From Christiangramia sabulilitoris (GTDB lineage Bacteria; Bacteroidota; Bacteroidia; Flavobacteriales; Flavobacteriaceae), in the NCBI RefSeq assembly GCF_007050985.1, contig NZ_VHSF01000001.1, positions 1-64,000 on the forward strand: DNA of 64,000 nt, written 5' to 3'. The stretch's first letter is position 1. Each line of letters begins with the position of its first letter. Below are positions 45,026 to 54,213 of the stretch, piece by piece. A model generated the notes under the pieces. It searched no databases, was not told the origin of the DNA, and saw only the letters and a list, made by a program, of their open reading frames with translations. The position numbers and the translations under genes were made by a program.

Positions 45026-46124
45026 TCAATCTTCTGTTTTTTGTCCCATCATCATCAGGAAAGCTTTTAAAAATGCATCGATCTCTCCGTTCATTACGGC
45101 ATCAACATTTCCGGTCTCTTGTGAAGTTCTAACATCTTTAACGAGTTTATAAGGATGCATCACATAATTTCTTATCTGTGATCCCCATTCTATTTTCATT
45201 TTTGAATCCTCGATTTCTCTCCTTTGTTCCTGTCGTTTTTGTAATTCAATTTCAAAAAGCTGACTCTTTAAAAGTTGCAGTGCTTTATTCTTATTCTCGA
45301 GTTGAGAACGCGTTTCAGAATTTTCAATAACGATTCCAGTAGGAGCGTGGCGCAACCTTACCGCTGTTTCCACTTTATTTACATTCTGTCCACCTGCACC
45401 ACTGGAACGCATTGTTTCCCAGCTTAGGTCTGAAGGGTTGATATCTATTTCTATACTGTCATCTACTAACGGATACACGTATACCGAAGCGAATGAGGTA
45501 TGCCTTTTCGCATTGGAATCGAAAGGGGAAATTCTAACCAGCCTGTGGACTCCATTCTCGCCCTTAAGCCAGCCAAAAGCGAATTCACCTTCAATTTCAA
45601 GAGTTACTGTTTTAACGCCGGCGACGTCGCCAGCCTGGTAATTAAGTTCCCGTATCTTGAATTTGCGCTTTTCTGCCCACATTAGATACATTCTCATAAG
45701 CATCTCTGCCCAGTCACAACTTTCGGTGCCACCAGCGCCGGCTGTAACCTGGAGAACAGCACTCATACTGTCTCCTTCTTCAGAAAGCATATTCTTGAAC
45801 TCAAGGTCTTCTATAAGATCTAAAGCTTTGTCATAACGATCCTGAACATCTTCAGCTGTAGCTTCATTCTCCTTGTAGAATTCAAAAATGACTTCAAGGT
45901 CTTCTACCAGGGTTTCTGCTTTTTCATAGTCACCTACCCAGCTTTTTTCAGAATTGACCTCTTTCATGATCTGTTCAGCCTTTTTAGGGTCATTCCAGAA
46001 ATCGGGAGCAAAGGTCTTTTCCTCCATATTGGTTATTTCGATCTTCTTGGCATCAATGTCAAAGATACCTCCTTAACGCAACCAGGCGCTCTTTAAGATC
46101 TCTAATGTTCTCTATTGTTATCAT
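45026..46124 (-). CDS. prfB: Peptide chain release factor 2, needs programmed +1 frameshift
   Basis: Recognises UGA and UAA stop codons and releases the peptide. The gene opens at the ATG at 46124, runs 21 codons to an in-frame TGA at 46059-46061, and continues in the +1 frame as a 344-residue segment, giving about 365 residues in all, the usual RF2 length. The site reads AGGAGG (46068-46073), 3-base spacer, CTT TGA C, the same design as E. coli prfB, where scarcity of RF2 raises frameshifting and so sets its own level. The RF2 tripeptide SPF is in RISPFDS, and the catalytic GGQ is in [11 protein letters not shown]. Starting at the later ATG (46027) would lose 32 residues of the N-terminal domain. 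Confidence 0.95.
46058..46073 (-). promoter_or_regulatory. prfB +1 frameshift signal
   Basis: On the minus strand AGGAGG, a 3-base spacer TAT, then CTT TGA C. The internal Shine-Dalgarno, the slippery CTT and the UGA-C stop context are in the same order and spacing as the known autoregulatory signal of E. coli prfB. Confidence 0.92.
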
Positions 46125-46221
46125 TCATGGTTGATTTAGCGTAAAAATAGAATTAAAGGCAGTTTCGGGAAAGGATTTAACGAATATTTTTTAGTTTTAG
46201 AACGCTTTAAAAATTCGCTCT

Positions 46222-48615
46222 ATGCATAAGATTACCTGTATTATTCTGGCGTTCAGTATTTCATTGGCCATGAAAGCTCAATTCCTGGAAAAAAAAGAAA
46301 ATCTTCAGAATTATGAAGGTTATTTTAACTTTCATTACAATGAAAAGGAAGATGAGATTTACCTCGAAGTAGATAGCCTCGAAACCGAATTTCTCTATAC
46401 GCACTTCTTAACCACCGGTGTAGGTTCAAATGATATAGGTTTAGATCGTGGCCAGCTTGGAGGGACTGCCGTGGTGAAGTTTCAGAAGGCAGGGAATAAA
46501 TTATTGCTGATTCAGCCAAATCAGGAATACAGGGCGATCACCGATAATAAAGCCGAAAAGGAAAGTGTAGCTGAAGCATTTGCGAAATCGGTCCTTTTTG
46601 GATTTGAGATCAAAGAAGAAAAAGAAGGGAAATATATTATCGATTTCACTCCTTTTCTTTTACAGGATGCTCACGGTGTTACTGACAGATTAAAGAAAGG
46701 AAATTATGGAACTTATAAACTGGACAAATCAAAGAGTGCCCTTGCTCTTGCCAGGACCAAAGCATTTCCTGAAAATGTGGAATTTGAAGCGTTGCTGACT
46801 TTTGAAGGCGAACCAAAGGGCCGTACCATAAGTACTGTTGCTCCAGATCCTAAGAATATCAGCGTTATTCAACATCATTCTTTTGTGAAATTACCTGATG
46901 ACGAATATGAAAAAAGGATTTTCGATCCACGAAGCGGAGCGATCTTTATCTCCTATATGGATTATGCCTCGCCGGTATATGAGCCCATAAAAAAGCGATA
47001 TGCAATCAGGCATCGTCTGGAAAAAAAAGATCCGGAAGCAGAATTAAGTGAAGCGGTAGAACCGATCATCTATTATCTCGATCCGGGAACCCCGGAGCCT
47101 GTTCGGTCTGCGCTGCTGGAAGGTGCCCGCTGGTGGAACGAGGCTTTTGAAGAGATAGGATATAAGGATGCTTTTCAGGTTAAAATGTTACCTGAGGATG
47201 CAGATCCACTGGATGTGAGATATAACGTCATTCAATGGGTACACCGGTCTACAAGAGGCTGGAGTTACGGCGCAAGTGTAGTAGATCCCAGAACCGGAGA
47301 AATTATTAAAGGGCATGTGAGTTTAGGGAGTTTAAGGATTCGACAGGACTTCATGATCGCCCAGGCCATGCTAGAACAGCCTTTTGCCAATAGTGATAAT
47401 GATCATGACCCAATGATGCAACTGGCCCTGGCGAGAATAAGGCAATTATCTGCTCATGAGGTTGGCCACACCATTGGCTTTACCCATAATTTTGCCGCAA
47501 GTACGAATAACAGGGCTTCAGTAATGGATTATCCTCACCCAAAATTTGAGCTAAATAATAGCAAGGTGGGCATTGCCAATGCCTACGATACCGGAATAGG
47601 TGAGTGGGATAAGGTGACCGTAAAATACAGTTATAGTGATATCCCTGATGATATGTCAGAGGAGGATTACCTGAATAGTATTCTTAATGAATCTTATAGA
47701 TCTGGATTGAGGTTTATCTCAGATTCTGATGCCCGTGCGGCCGGAGGAGCACATGCTTTTGCGCACTTGTGGGATAATGGAAAAGATGCTTCAGAAGAGC
47801 TGGAAAGAGTTCTGGAAATAAGAAAGACCGCGATAGGGAATTTTTCGAAAGATAACATCAGGAAAGGTGAGCCAATTTCTGTGCTAGAAGACGTTTTTGT
47901 GCCTTTATACTTTTTCCATCGCTACCAAACTGAAGCGGTATCAAAACTTATTGGCGGGCTGGAATATAACTATGCAGTAAAAGGAGGCGAGGAAGATATT
48001 GTTAATTATCTGGATCCAAAATTGCAGAAAAAAGCCCTGAGAACTCTCTTAAAAACCCTTACTGCCAATGAGCTTGCCATTCCGCAGGATAAGTTATCTC
48101 TTTTCCCGCCACGGGCATTTGGGTATTCCAGAGATAGGGAGTCTTTCAGTACCAATACCGATGTAGCTTTTGATGCTTTTGGAGCAGCGGTCACAGCCTC
48201 AGACATGACCTTAGGGTTTCTTTTACATTCCGCCCGGGCTGAAAGGCTGGTTCAACAAAATGCTATTAATAATGACATGCCTGGCCTTGATTTTGTTCTC
48301 GATGAGTTAATTCAAAATACGATAAAAGTCCAGGTAAAGGATTCCTATATGGCAGGAGTCCAGCAAGCTATCAATTTTGTGGTTTTTAAACATTTACTGA
48401 ATCTGGCGGTACAGAAGAAATCAACCTCGATGGTAAAGGCAATTACTAACCAAAAGGTCGAGGAACTTGCAACCTGGCTTAAAGGAAGAAATGATGCAGT
48501 GTCTAAGGAGATGTATAGAAGCTATAAAATATTCCGGGACAAGCCCGAAGATTTTATAATTGAGTTGAATGTGCCGAAAATACCGGATGGTTCTCCAATT
48601 GGGTCTGAACATTGA
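46222..48615 (+). CDS. Secreted zinc metalloprotease, metzincin-like (DUF5117/DUF4953)
   Basis: A 797-residue exported protein with a signal peptide (ITCIILAFSISLAMKAQ). Residues ~30-330 hold the DUF5117-type N-terminal region (FNFHYNEKEDEIYLEV, YTHFLTTGVGSNDIGLDRGQ). The protease motif HEVGHTIGFTH begins at residue 412: His412 and His416 bind zinc with His422, Glu413 is catalytic, and MDYPHP downstream may be the Met-turn. The C-terminal ~250 residues are helical. The extended HExxHxxGxxH places it with the metzincins. Substrate unknown; homologues are frequent in Bacteroidota, including human-gut and marine species. It is divergent from prfB and convergent with the transglutaminase-like gene. 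Confidence 0.9.
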   Translation: MHKITCIILAFSISLAMKAQFLEKKENLQNYEGYFNFHYNEKEDEIYLEVDSLETEFLYTHFLTTGVGSNDIGLDRGQLGGTAVVKFQKAGNKLLLIQPNQEYRAITDNKAEKESVAEAFAKSVLFGFEIKEEKEGKYIIDFTPFLLQDAHGVTDRLKKGNYGTYKLDKSKSALALARTKAFPENVEFEALLTFEGEPKGRTISTVAPDPKNISVIQHHSFVKLPDDEYEKRIFDPRSGAIFISYMDYASPVYEPIKKRYAIRHRLEKKDPEAELSEAVEPIIYYLDPGTPEPVRSALLEGARWWNEAFEEIGYKDAFQVKMLPEDADPLDVRYNVIQWVHRSTRGWSYGASVVDPRTGEIIKGHVSLGSLRIRQDFMIAQAMLEQPFANSDNDHDPMMQLALARIRQLSAHEVGHTIGFTHNFAASTNNRASVMDYPHPKFELNNSKVGIANAYDTGIGEWDKVTVKYSYSDIPDDMSEEDYLNSILNESYRSGLRFISDSDARAAGGAHAFAHLWDNGKDASEELERVLEIRKTAIGNFSKDNIRKGEPISVLEDVFVPLYFFHRYQTEAVSKLIGGLEYNYAVKGGEEDIVNYLDPKLQKKALRTLLKTLTANELAIPQDKLSLFPPRAFGYSRDRESFSTNTDVAFDAFGAAVTASDMTLGFLLHSARAERLVQQNAINNDMPGLDFVLDELIQNTIKVQVKDSYMAGVQQAINFVVFKHLLNLAVQKKSTSMVKAITNQKVEELATWLKGRNDAVSKEMYRSYKIFRDKPEDFIIELNVPKIPDGSPIGSEH

Positions 48616-48616
48616 T

Positions 48617-49468
48617 CTATTGCTGCTGTTGGGCTAAAACTTTAACGTTGTATTCAGTTTCGTTTTTCCCGGAAGAAAATACAATTCCTTTAATGGGTGG
48701 GCAGTCGTTATAATCCTTACCATGGGCCACTTTGATATGGTTTTCGGCAGCGATAAGATTATTGGTAGGGTCAAAACCTATCCATCCGCTTTCAGGCAGG
48801 CAACACTCCACCCAGGCGTGCATTTGGGAATCCCCAAAATATCCATTCCCCTGGTGTAAGTAACCTGAAACATACCTTGACGGAATACCATACTTTTTGG
48901 CGATCGCGATAAAAAGATGGGTAAAATCCTGGCAAACGCCTTGTTTGATCTCAAGGATATGACTCAAGTCTGTATCAATATCTGTGACATTGGTCTTAAA
49001 AGTAAATTCTTTTTTGATCCATGCATTCAAATTCTGAAGATTATCAAAAAGACTGATGTTCTCATCAAATTTAAAATCTACTTTTCCGGGTAAACTGGTA
49101 AGATCTGTAAACCTTAAAAACACATCATTTTCTGCCCGGAAATCTATAGATCTTAATTGATTGTATTCTTCTTTTGAGTAAAGCTGAGAGACCTGTTCAA
49201 AGATGTTTTTTATTTTTTTTACCACTTTAAAATTTGCAGTAAACTCAATAATCTCAAAAGATTGACCCGGTCTTATCCGGTAGGTTTTGAAATTATATCC
49301 ATTTATTGAATGCTCTACCGGTATCTGTAGAGAATTAGAAAAATCATCTGAGATCAATTCCTGGGTCTCATTGGTTTCAGGAATGATAAGAAACTGCCAC
49401 AAAGCACCACTAGCCTCATTTTCATAAGTGTTTTTAGCTGCGTATGTAATATTATATTCCAGATTCAT
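48617..49468 (-). CDS. Transglutaminase-like protein
   Basis: A 283-residue cytosolic protein. The N-terminal ~100 residues form the Bact_transglu_N beta domain (YNITYAAKNTYENEASGA). The catalytic triad is Cys179 (KQGVCQDFTHLF), His217 (SQMHAWVEC) and Asp233 (IGFDPTNN). Known relatives are cysteine peptidases or transglutaminase-fold enzymes. It is the third gene of a minus-strand trio with a circularly permuted ATP-grasp and an alpha-E protein, a recurring set in bacteria thought to build or trim a peptide modification. The actual substrate is unknown. It lies 42 bases after the alpha-E gene. Confidence 0.9.
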   Translation of the reverse strand: MNLEYNITYAAKNTYENEASGALWQFLIIPETNETQELISDDFSNSLQIPVEHSINGYNFKTYRIRPGQSFEIIEFTANFKVVKKIKNIFEQVSQLYSKEEYNQLRSIDFRAENDVFLRFTDLTSLPGKVDFKFDENISLFDNLQNLNAWIKKEFTFKTNVTDIDTDLSHILEIKQGVCQDFTHLFIAIAKKYGIPSRYVSGYLHQGNGYFGDSQMHAWVECCLPESGWIGFDPTNNLIAAENHIKVAHGKDYNDCPPIKGIVFSSGKNETEYNVKVLAQQQQ

Positions 49469-49510
49469 AAGACTAATTTAAGCCTGGCAAATAAAGATGA
49501 AATTCCAATA

Positions 49511-50455
49511 CTAATAATGAAAATATTCATTCTGTAATTTAAGCCCTATACTATTAAGGTCATCCAGAATATTCTGGATAAAAGTCTCCAGGTCACTCTC
49601 GATTTCCTCGATTATTTTAAATTGATATTTCGCTCTTACTTTTCCAATAAGAAAGGCAGAAGAATTCTTTTTAGGATGCTTATCCTGTGATAGAACCATG
49701 ATATGTTTACAAACCTGATTGAGGCTGTTTATCACAGATCGGGGACAATCGGTATTCAAAATTAAAAATTCCAGAGTGGTAAGACTGGTAGGAGTTTGTC
49801 TATAAAAGCGTCTCATCATATCATAAGATTCAGCACATTTTAGTAGCGTGGTCCATTCATAACTATTCTTTAAAGTATCACCATAACTACCCTGGGCTAT
49901 AACTGCATCTTTAAATTTTGCATTGATGATGCGAATGATCTGGGTGGCTCTTTCGATATTCACTCCCAGCATAATGATGGCATATACTTCATCATGTAAC
50001 AGTGTTCCCCGAATTTTCCCTCTGAGAATTGAAACATTTTCTGCTACCTGTACGGTAAAGTCATACAGACCTCTTTTTTTAAAATTGTCCACAGGGTAAT
50101 TCAAAACGAAGTGGTAAAATTTATTGATAGATTCATATAGTTCCGTTGAAATAAGATCTCTCGCGCTGTTAGCGTTTTCTCTTGCCAGTTTCACATAATT
50201 AATGATCGAATATGTTTTTTCTGAATTTAAAGCGATATCATACAATACTTCTTCCTCTTCCAGGGAATCTTCTGTTCTGATAAAGTCATCGGCCATAAAA
50301 AGCATAGATTGCAGAACAAATTGCCGGGATTGGGAGAGTTCATTGGGAGCATCCAGAGAGGCGAAATAATTAACATTTAAATATCGGGCTATATGCTCTG
50401 AACGTTCAATATATCTTCCCATCCAAAACAGGTTATTGGCTACTCTTGCTAACAT
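49511..50455 (-). CDS. Alpha-E domain protein
   Basis: A 314-residue all-helical protein with no signal peptide. It begins MLARVANNLFWMGRYIERSEHIARYL, the characteristic opening of the alpha-E family, and continues as helical repeats (TYSIINYVKLARENANSARDLIS, YAIIMLGVNIERATQIIRIINAKF). Alpha-E proteins are almost always encoded next to a circularly permuted ATP-grasp and a transglutaminase-like gene, as here. Their role is unproved; a scaffold or partner for the ATP-grasp ligase is a fair inference. The start lies 3 bases after the upstream stop. Confidence 0.92.
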   Translation of the reverse strand: MLARVANNLFWMGRYIERSEHIARYLNVNYFASLDAPNELSQSRQFVLQSMLFMADDFIRTEDSLEEEEVLYDIALNSEKTYSIINYVKLARENANSARDLISTELYESINKFYHFVLNYPVDNFKKRGLYDFTVQVAENVSILRGKIRGTLLHDEVYAIIMLGVNIERATQIIRIINAKFKDAVIAQGSYGDTLKNSYEWTTLLKCAESYDMMRRFYRQTPTSLTTLEFLILNTDCPRSVINSLNQVCKHIMVLSQDKHPKKNSSAFLIGKVRAKYQFKIIEEIESDLETFIQNILDDLNSIGLKLQNEYFHY

Positions 50456-50458
50456 AAA

Positions 50459-51931
50459 CTATTGATTTTTCTTTAGAACCCAGGTATCTTTTGAACCGCC
50501 ACCTTGAGAAGAATTAACTATTAAATTTCCTTTTTTCAAGGCTACTCGGGTAAGTCCCCCCTTCAAAACAAAATTCTTGTCACTGCCCAGTAAAGTGAAG
50601 GTGCGAAGATCCACATGTCTTGGTTCAAAACATTCACTGTCTTCTATATAAGTGGGATGTACAGAAAGGGACATAATAGGTTGAGCTATGTATTTTCTAG
50701 GACTTTCCTGAATTGTCTTTTTAACTTCTTCGATCTCCTCCGGGCTAAGTCTGTTTCCTATTGAAATACCATATCCGCCGGCCTCGTCCACTGGCTTTAT
50801 TACGAGATTTGCAACGTTCTCAAGAACATATTTTAGTTCATCTGGTCTGCTGCAGTGGTAGGTAGGAACATTGTTTAAAATGGGTTCTTCCTCAAGGTAA
50901 TATTTAATGATCTGCGGCATATACGTATAAATTGCCTTATCATCTGCTACACCTGTTCCTGGTGCATTAACCAGGCAAACATTTCCTTTTTTATAGGAGG
51001 CCATAAGACCCGGTACTCCCAAAGAAGAATCGGGTTTGAATTCCAGGGGATCTATGAACTGGTCATCTATCCTTCTGTAGATAACATCAACTTTTACGGG
51101 ACCATTGATCGTTTTCATATAAACGAAATCATTTTCAACAAACAGGTCGCGGCCTTCAACCAATTCCACGCCCATGGCCTTCGCCAGGTAAGAATGTTCG
51201 TAATAAGCAGAATTGTAGATCCCCGGGGTTATCACTACGCAATTTGGGATATCAACCCCTTTTGGTTTGACAGATTGCAGCATCTCCAGTAAATTTTCTG
51301 CATAATTGGTGACAGTATATGCCTGGTAATGGTTAAAGACGCCAAATAAGGCCCGTTTCAGGGCAGTTCTATTACATACCACATAACTCACTCCTGATGG
51401 GCATCTAATATTATCTTCAAGCACATAATACCTACCGTCTGAATGCTTTATAAGGTCGGTACCAGAAATATGATTATAGATACCACCGGGAGGATCAAAT
51501 CCATTCATCTGGTCCAGGTAATTAACAGAAGAACTTATAAGATCTAACGGGACTATACCCTCTTTAATAATATTTTTGTCGTGATATAAATCCCAGAGAA
51601 AGGCATTAAGAGCAATACTTCTTTGTAAAACTCCTTTCTCAATAACTTCCCATTCTTCTGCATCAATGATCCTCGGAAAAAGGTCGAATGGGAAAATTTT
51701 CTCTTTGATCTCATGGTCACCATAAACCTGAAATGTTATTCCCTGGTTGAAGAATGAAGCTTTCGCCTTATCATTCAATCTTCCAAAGTCCTTTGCCGAA
51801 TGCTCACTATAGAGGTCAAAAAGGGTTTTATAGGTTTCCCTTACGTTATCATTTTCATCAAAGATTTCATCGTATAATCCGGGATCCCGGTTGTAAGATT
51901 TAAAAGTGGGATTTTCAGAATTGTGACTCAT
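50459..51931 (-). CDS. Circularly permuted ATP-grasp protein
   Basis: A 490-residue cytosolic protein of the circularly permuted ATP-grasp type 2 family. The N-terminal part has YDEIFDENDNVR, QGITFQVYGD, and the central part carries DLISSSVNYLDQMNG, YYVLEDNIRCPSGVSYVV, ITPGIYNSAYYEHSYLA and LVNAPGTGVADDKAIYTYMP, then VIKPVDEAGGYGISIG, which are the nucleotide- and metal-binding landmarks of this family. ATP-grasp enzymes join an acid to an amine through an acyl-phosphate, and this class has been proposed to be an amidoligase. Its product is unknown. It heads the trio with alpha-E and transglutaminase-like genes, divergent from threonine aldolase. Confidence 0.93.
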   Translation of the reverse strand: MSHNSENPTFKSYNRDPGLYDEIFDENDNVRETYKTLFDLYSEHSAKDFGRLNDKAKASFFNQGITFQVYGDHEIKEKIFPFDLFPRIIDAEEWEVIEKGVLQRSIALNAFLWDLYHDKNIIKEGIVPLDLISSSVNYLDQMNGFDPPGGIYNHISGTDLIKHSDGRYYVLEDNIRCPSGVSYVVCNRTALKRALFGVFNHYQAYTVTNYAENLLEMLQSVKPKGVDIPNCVVITPGIYNSAYYEHSYLAKAMGVELVEGRDLFVENDFVYMKTINGPVKVDVIYRRIDDQFIDPLEFKPDSSLGVPGLMASYKKGNVCLVNAPGTGVADDKAIYTYMPQIIKYYLEEEPILNNVPTYHCSRPDELKYVLENVANLVIKPVDEAGGYGISIGNRLSPEEIEEVKKTIQESPRKYIAQPIMSLSVHPTYIEDSECFEPRHVDLRTFTLLGSDKNFVLKGGLTRVALKKGNLIVNSSQGGGSKDTWVLKKNQ

Positions 51932-52127
51932 GGAATGTCTTTTTCATAAATTATGAATAAAATATCTGTTTATCAGGGTTTTGCGATAAAAAATTTAAGT
52001 CGCATAAGTTCCAAGGTGAAATATTAGAGATATCTCCTTCGCTGAAATATGTATTCTAACGGAAGGCGAAATGATTTTTAGAAAAAGACTTTATAAATTT
52101 TACCTTAGCAATTCAGAAAAAAAATCA

Positions 52128-53156
52128 ATGAAAGAAATAGACCTTAGAAGTGATACGGTAACCAGGCCAACCAAGGAAATGCTGCAAGCCATCATGACCG
52201 CACCGGTAGGTGATGATGTTTATAAGGAAGACCCTACAGTTAATAAGCTGGAACAAAAGTTAGCCGATATGTTTGGTATGGATGAAGCTTTGTTTTTTCC
52301 TACCGGAAGTATGGCCAACCAGGCGGGTATTAAACTTCATACCCAGCCGGGAGAACAATTGATCTGTGACAAATGGGCGCATGTCTACAATTATGAGGGA
52401 GGCGGCGTATCTTTTAATTCCGGGGTTTCCTGTAAACTCGTAGATGGTGATCGCGGAATGATCACCGCTAAACAGGTGGAAGAGAGCATTAATCCTCCCG
52501 ATTTCTATCATAGTCCTTTAACTTCTCTGGTATGTTTGGAGAATACAACCAATAAAGGAGGAGGAGCCTGCTATGACCTTGAAGAGGTTAAAAAGATCAG
52601 GAAAGTATGTGACAGACATGGCCTGGGACTTCATCTGGACGGAGCAAGATTATTTAACGCAATCGTAAAAAATGATGAAGATCCTAAAACCTATGGTAAA
52701 ATTTTCGATACCATTTCTGTATGTTTATCCAAAGGTTTAGGAACACCCATGGGATCTGTACTTCTGGGAAAAAGAGATCTTATGAAGAATGCCATTAGAG
52801 TGCGTAAGGTATTGGGTGGCGGAATGAGGCAGGTAGGATTTATGGCGGCCGCCGGAATTTATGCCCTGGATAATCATCTTGGGCAGTTGAAAAAGGATAA
52901 TGAAAGAGCTTCAGAAATTGCCAGACAACTTGATGATCTGAGCTATATAGGAAAGGTGGAACCTGTTGAAACCAATATTATCATTTTTTACCTGAAAGAT
53001 CCCGAAGATGAATCAAAATTCATAGATGAACTTTCTAAAGAAAATATCCGCATTAGTAATATGGGTCAGGGTAAATTACGAATTGTTACCCATTTGGATT
53101 ATTCTGAAGAAATGCACTTACATTTTCAGAAAGTACTTAGAGGTATCGCTTTATAA
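52128..53156 (+). CDS. ltaE: L-threonine aldolase, low specificity
   Basis: A PLP enzyme that cleaves L-threonine or allo-threonine to glycine and acetaldehyde. From MKEIDLRSDTVTRPT it has 342 residues, typical for the family; a longer frame from 52071 adds an unlikely basic leader. Landmarks are DDVYKEDPTVN near residue 29, FFPTGSMANQ near 56, LENTTNKGGG near 138, HLDGARLFNA near 169, and the PLP lysine Lys202 in SVCLSKGLGTPMGS. It is divergent from the ATP-grasp trio. A weak hairpin follows the stop. Confidence 0.93.
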   Translation: MKEIDLRSDTVTRPTKEMLQAIMTAPVGDDVYKEDPTVNKLEQKLADMFGMDEALFFPTGSMANQAGIKLHTQPGEQLICDKWAHVYNYEGGGVSFNSGVSCKLVDGDRGMITAKQVEESINPPDFYHSPLTSLVCLENTTNKGGGACYDLEEVKKIRKVCDRHGLGLHLDGARLFNAIVKNDEDPKTYGKIFDTISVCLSKGLGTPMGSVLLGKRDLMKNAIRVRKVLGGGMRQVGFMAAAGIYALDNHLGQLKKDNERASEIARQLDDLSYIGKVEPVETNIIIFYLKDPEDESKFIDELSKENIRISNMGQGKLRIVTHLDYSEEMHLHFQKVLRGIAL

Positions 53157-53160
53157 ATTT

Positions 53161-53193
53161 TAAAAAGCTTAACTAAAGATTGGCAGCTTTTTA
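53161..53193. terminator. Possible weak terminator after threonine aldolase
   Basis: TAAAAAGCT and AGCTTTTTA are perfect 9-bp inverted repeats with a 15-base loop; the stem is AT-rich and the T-run short, so termination may be partial. Confidence 0.4.
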
Positions 53194-53238
53194 AGAGGGG
53201 CAGAGATTGAAATCTTCTATTTTTCAAAAAAAAGAACG

Positions 53239-53754
53239 ATGAAGAATTTGAAACCCAGACAGGAAGTTCCGGAACTAATTGTAAAAACTACCAAAGGTTT
53301 GACCTGGAACCTTCGCGACAATGAGCCGGATAACTTTACAATGCTCATTTTTTACCGGGGGATTCATTGCCCGGTCTGTAAAAAGTATCTGGAAGAACTC
53401 AACAACAAAATCGATGATTTCAGAGATAAAGGAGTAAATGCAATCTGTATAAGTTCAAATACTGAAGAATTAGCTCAAAAAACCGTTAAAGAATGGGATG
53501 TTGATAATCTGAATATTGGTTATGACTTTAGTATAGAAGATGGAAGAAAATGGGATTTATATGTTTCTGAAGCTATTAAAGATGCAGAGCCGGATGTATT
53601 TCTGGAACCTGCCTTATTTTTAATTAAGCCAGACAACACTTTATATTCTGCAAGTGTCCAGTCTATGCCTTTTGCCAGGCCAAAATTTGATGATCTGTTA
53701 AAGTCTATATCTTTTGTGCTTAAGGAAGATTATCCTGCCAGAGGAGAGGCTTAA
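53239..53754 (+). CDS. Peroxiredoxin-like (AhpC/TSA-type) protein
   Basis: A 171-residue thioredoxin-fold protein. The N-terminal redox motif is GIHCPVCKKY with Cys44 and Cys47, a CxxC spacing more like PRX-like2 or thioredoxin-type proteins than classical AhpC. The rest (GVNAICISSNTEELAQKTVKEWDVDNLNIGYDF, DGRKWDLYVSEAIK, EPALFLIKPDNTLY) follows the redoxin fold. No signal peptide, so cytosolic. Probably reduces peroxides or protein disulfides; the substrate is not known. A strong terminator follows. Confidence 0.88.
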   Translation: MKNLKPRQEVPELIVKTTKGLTWNLRDNEPDNFTMLIFYRGIHCPVCKKYLEELNNKIDDFRDKGVNAICISSNTEELAQKTVKEWDVDNLNIGYDFSIEDGRKWDLYVSEAIKDAEPDVFLEPALFLIKPDNTLYSASVQSMPFARPKFDDLLKSISFVLKEDYPARGEA

Positions 53755-53770
53755 TCCTTGAACCTAAAAA

Positions 53771-53811
53771 AATAAGAAAAGCCCGGAATAATTTTCCGGG
53801 CTTTTCTTATT
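53771..53811. terminator. Strong terminator after peroxiredoxin-like gene
   Basis: A long stem, AATAAGAAAAGCCCGG pairing with CCGGGCTTTTCTTATT around AATAATTTT, with flanking A- and T-runs; it serves the peroxiredoxin-like gene and the convergent ybaB. Confidence 0.88.
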
Positions 53812-53824
53812 GTGTCCAAAACTT

Positions 53825-54151
53825 CTATTTCATAAAACTATCCATGCCAGGTATATTAGGCATGCCGTCTTTTGCTGCAGCACCTAATTCTGCTTCGTTT
53901 ATCTGGGTAGCTTTTTCAATTGCCTTATTCATGGTAAGAACCATATAGTCTTCCAGTTGCTCCTTATCTTCCAGTAACTTTTCGTCAATAGAAATATTCT
54001 TGACCTTCCTGTTCGCGGTGATGGTTATTTTCAAGAGTCCGTCACTAGACTGTTCATCTACTAATACAGTATCCAGGCGCTTTTTAGTCGCTTCCACCTT
54101 TTCCTGGGCTTCCTTCAGTTTATTCATCATGCCCATCATATCTCCAAACAT
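53825..54151 (-). CDS. ybaB: Nucleoid-associated protein, YbaB/EbfC family
   Basis: A small cytosolic DNA-binding protein of 108 residues that forms tweezer-shaped dimers. [26 protein letters not shown] is the N-terminal helix, followed by the sheet ([23 protein letters not shown]) and the C-terminal helix ([24 protein letters not shown]). Size and sequence pattern fit the family. In many bacteria the gene lies next to dnaX and recR; here dnaX is 38 kb away. A -7 element lies upstream. Confidence 0.93.
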   Translation of the reverse strand: MFGDMMGMMNKLKEAQEKVEATKKRLDTVLVDEQSSDGLLKITITANRKVKNISIDEKLLEDKEQLEDYMVLTMNKAIEKATQINEAELGAAAKDGMPNIPGMDSFMK

Positions 54152-54178
54152 ATTTTTTCGATTTAAAAATTAGAAGTT

Positions 54179-54186
54179 CAAATTTA
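54179..54186 (-). promoter_or_regulatory. -7 promoter element of ybaB
   Basis: TAAATTTG on the minus strand fits TAnnTTTG with a TTG about 18 bases upstream (read leftward), placing the start about 20 bases before the ybaB ATG. Confidence 0.6.
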
Positions 54187-54213
54187 CTAAATTACCGCGT
54201 GAAACAAGCCAAT

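Noticed and set aside
45026-46027. prfB as a simple gene starting at the ATG at 46027
   Set aside because: The upstream 21 codons encode a normal RF2 N-terminus joined by a textbook frameshift site, so the shorter model is incomplete.
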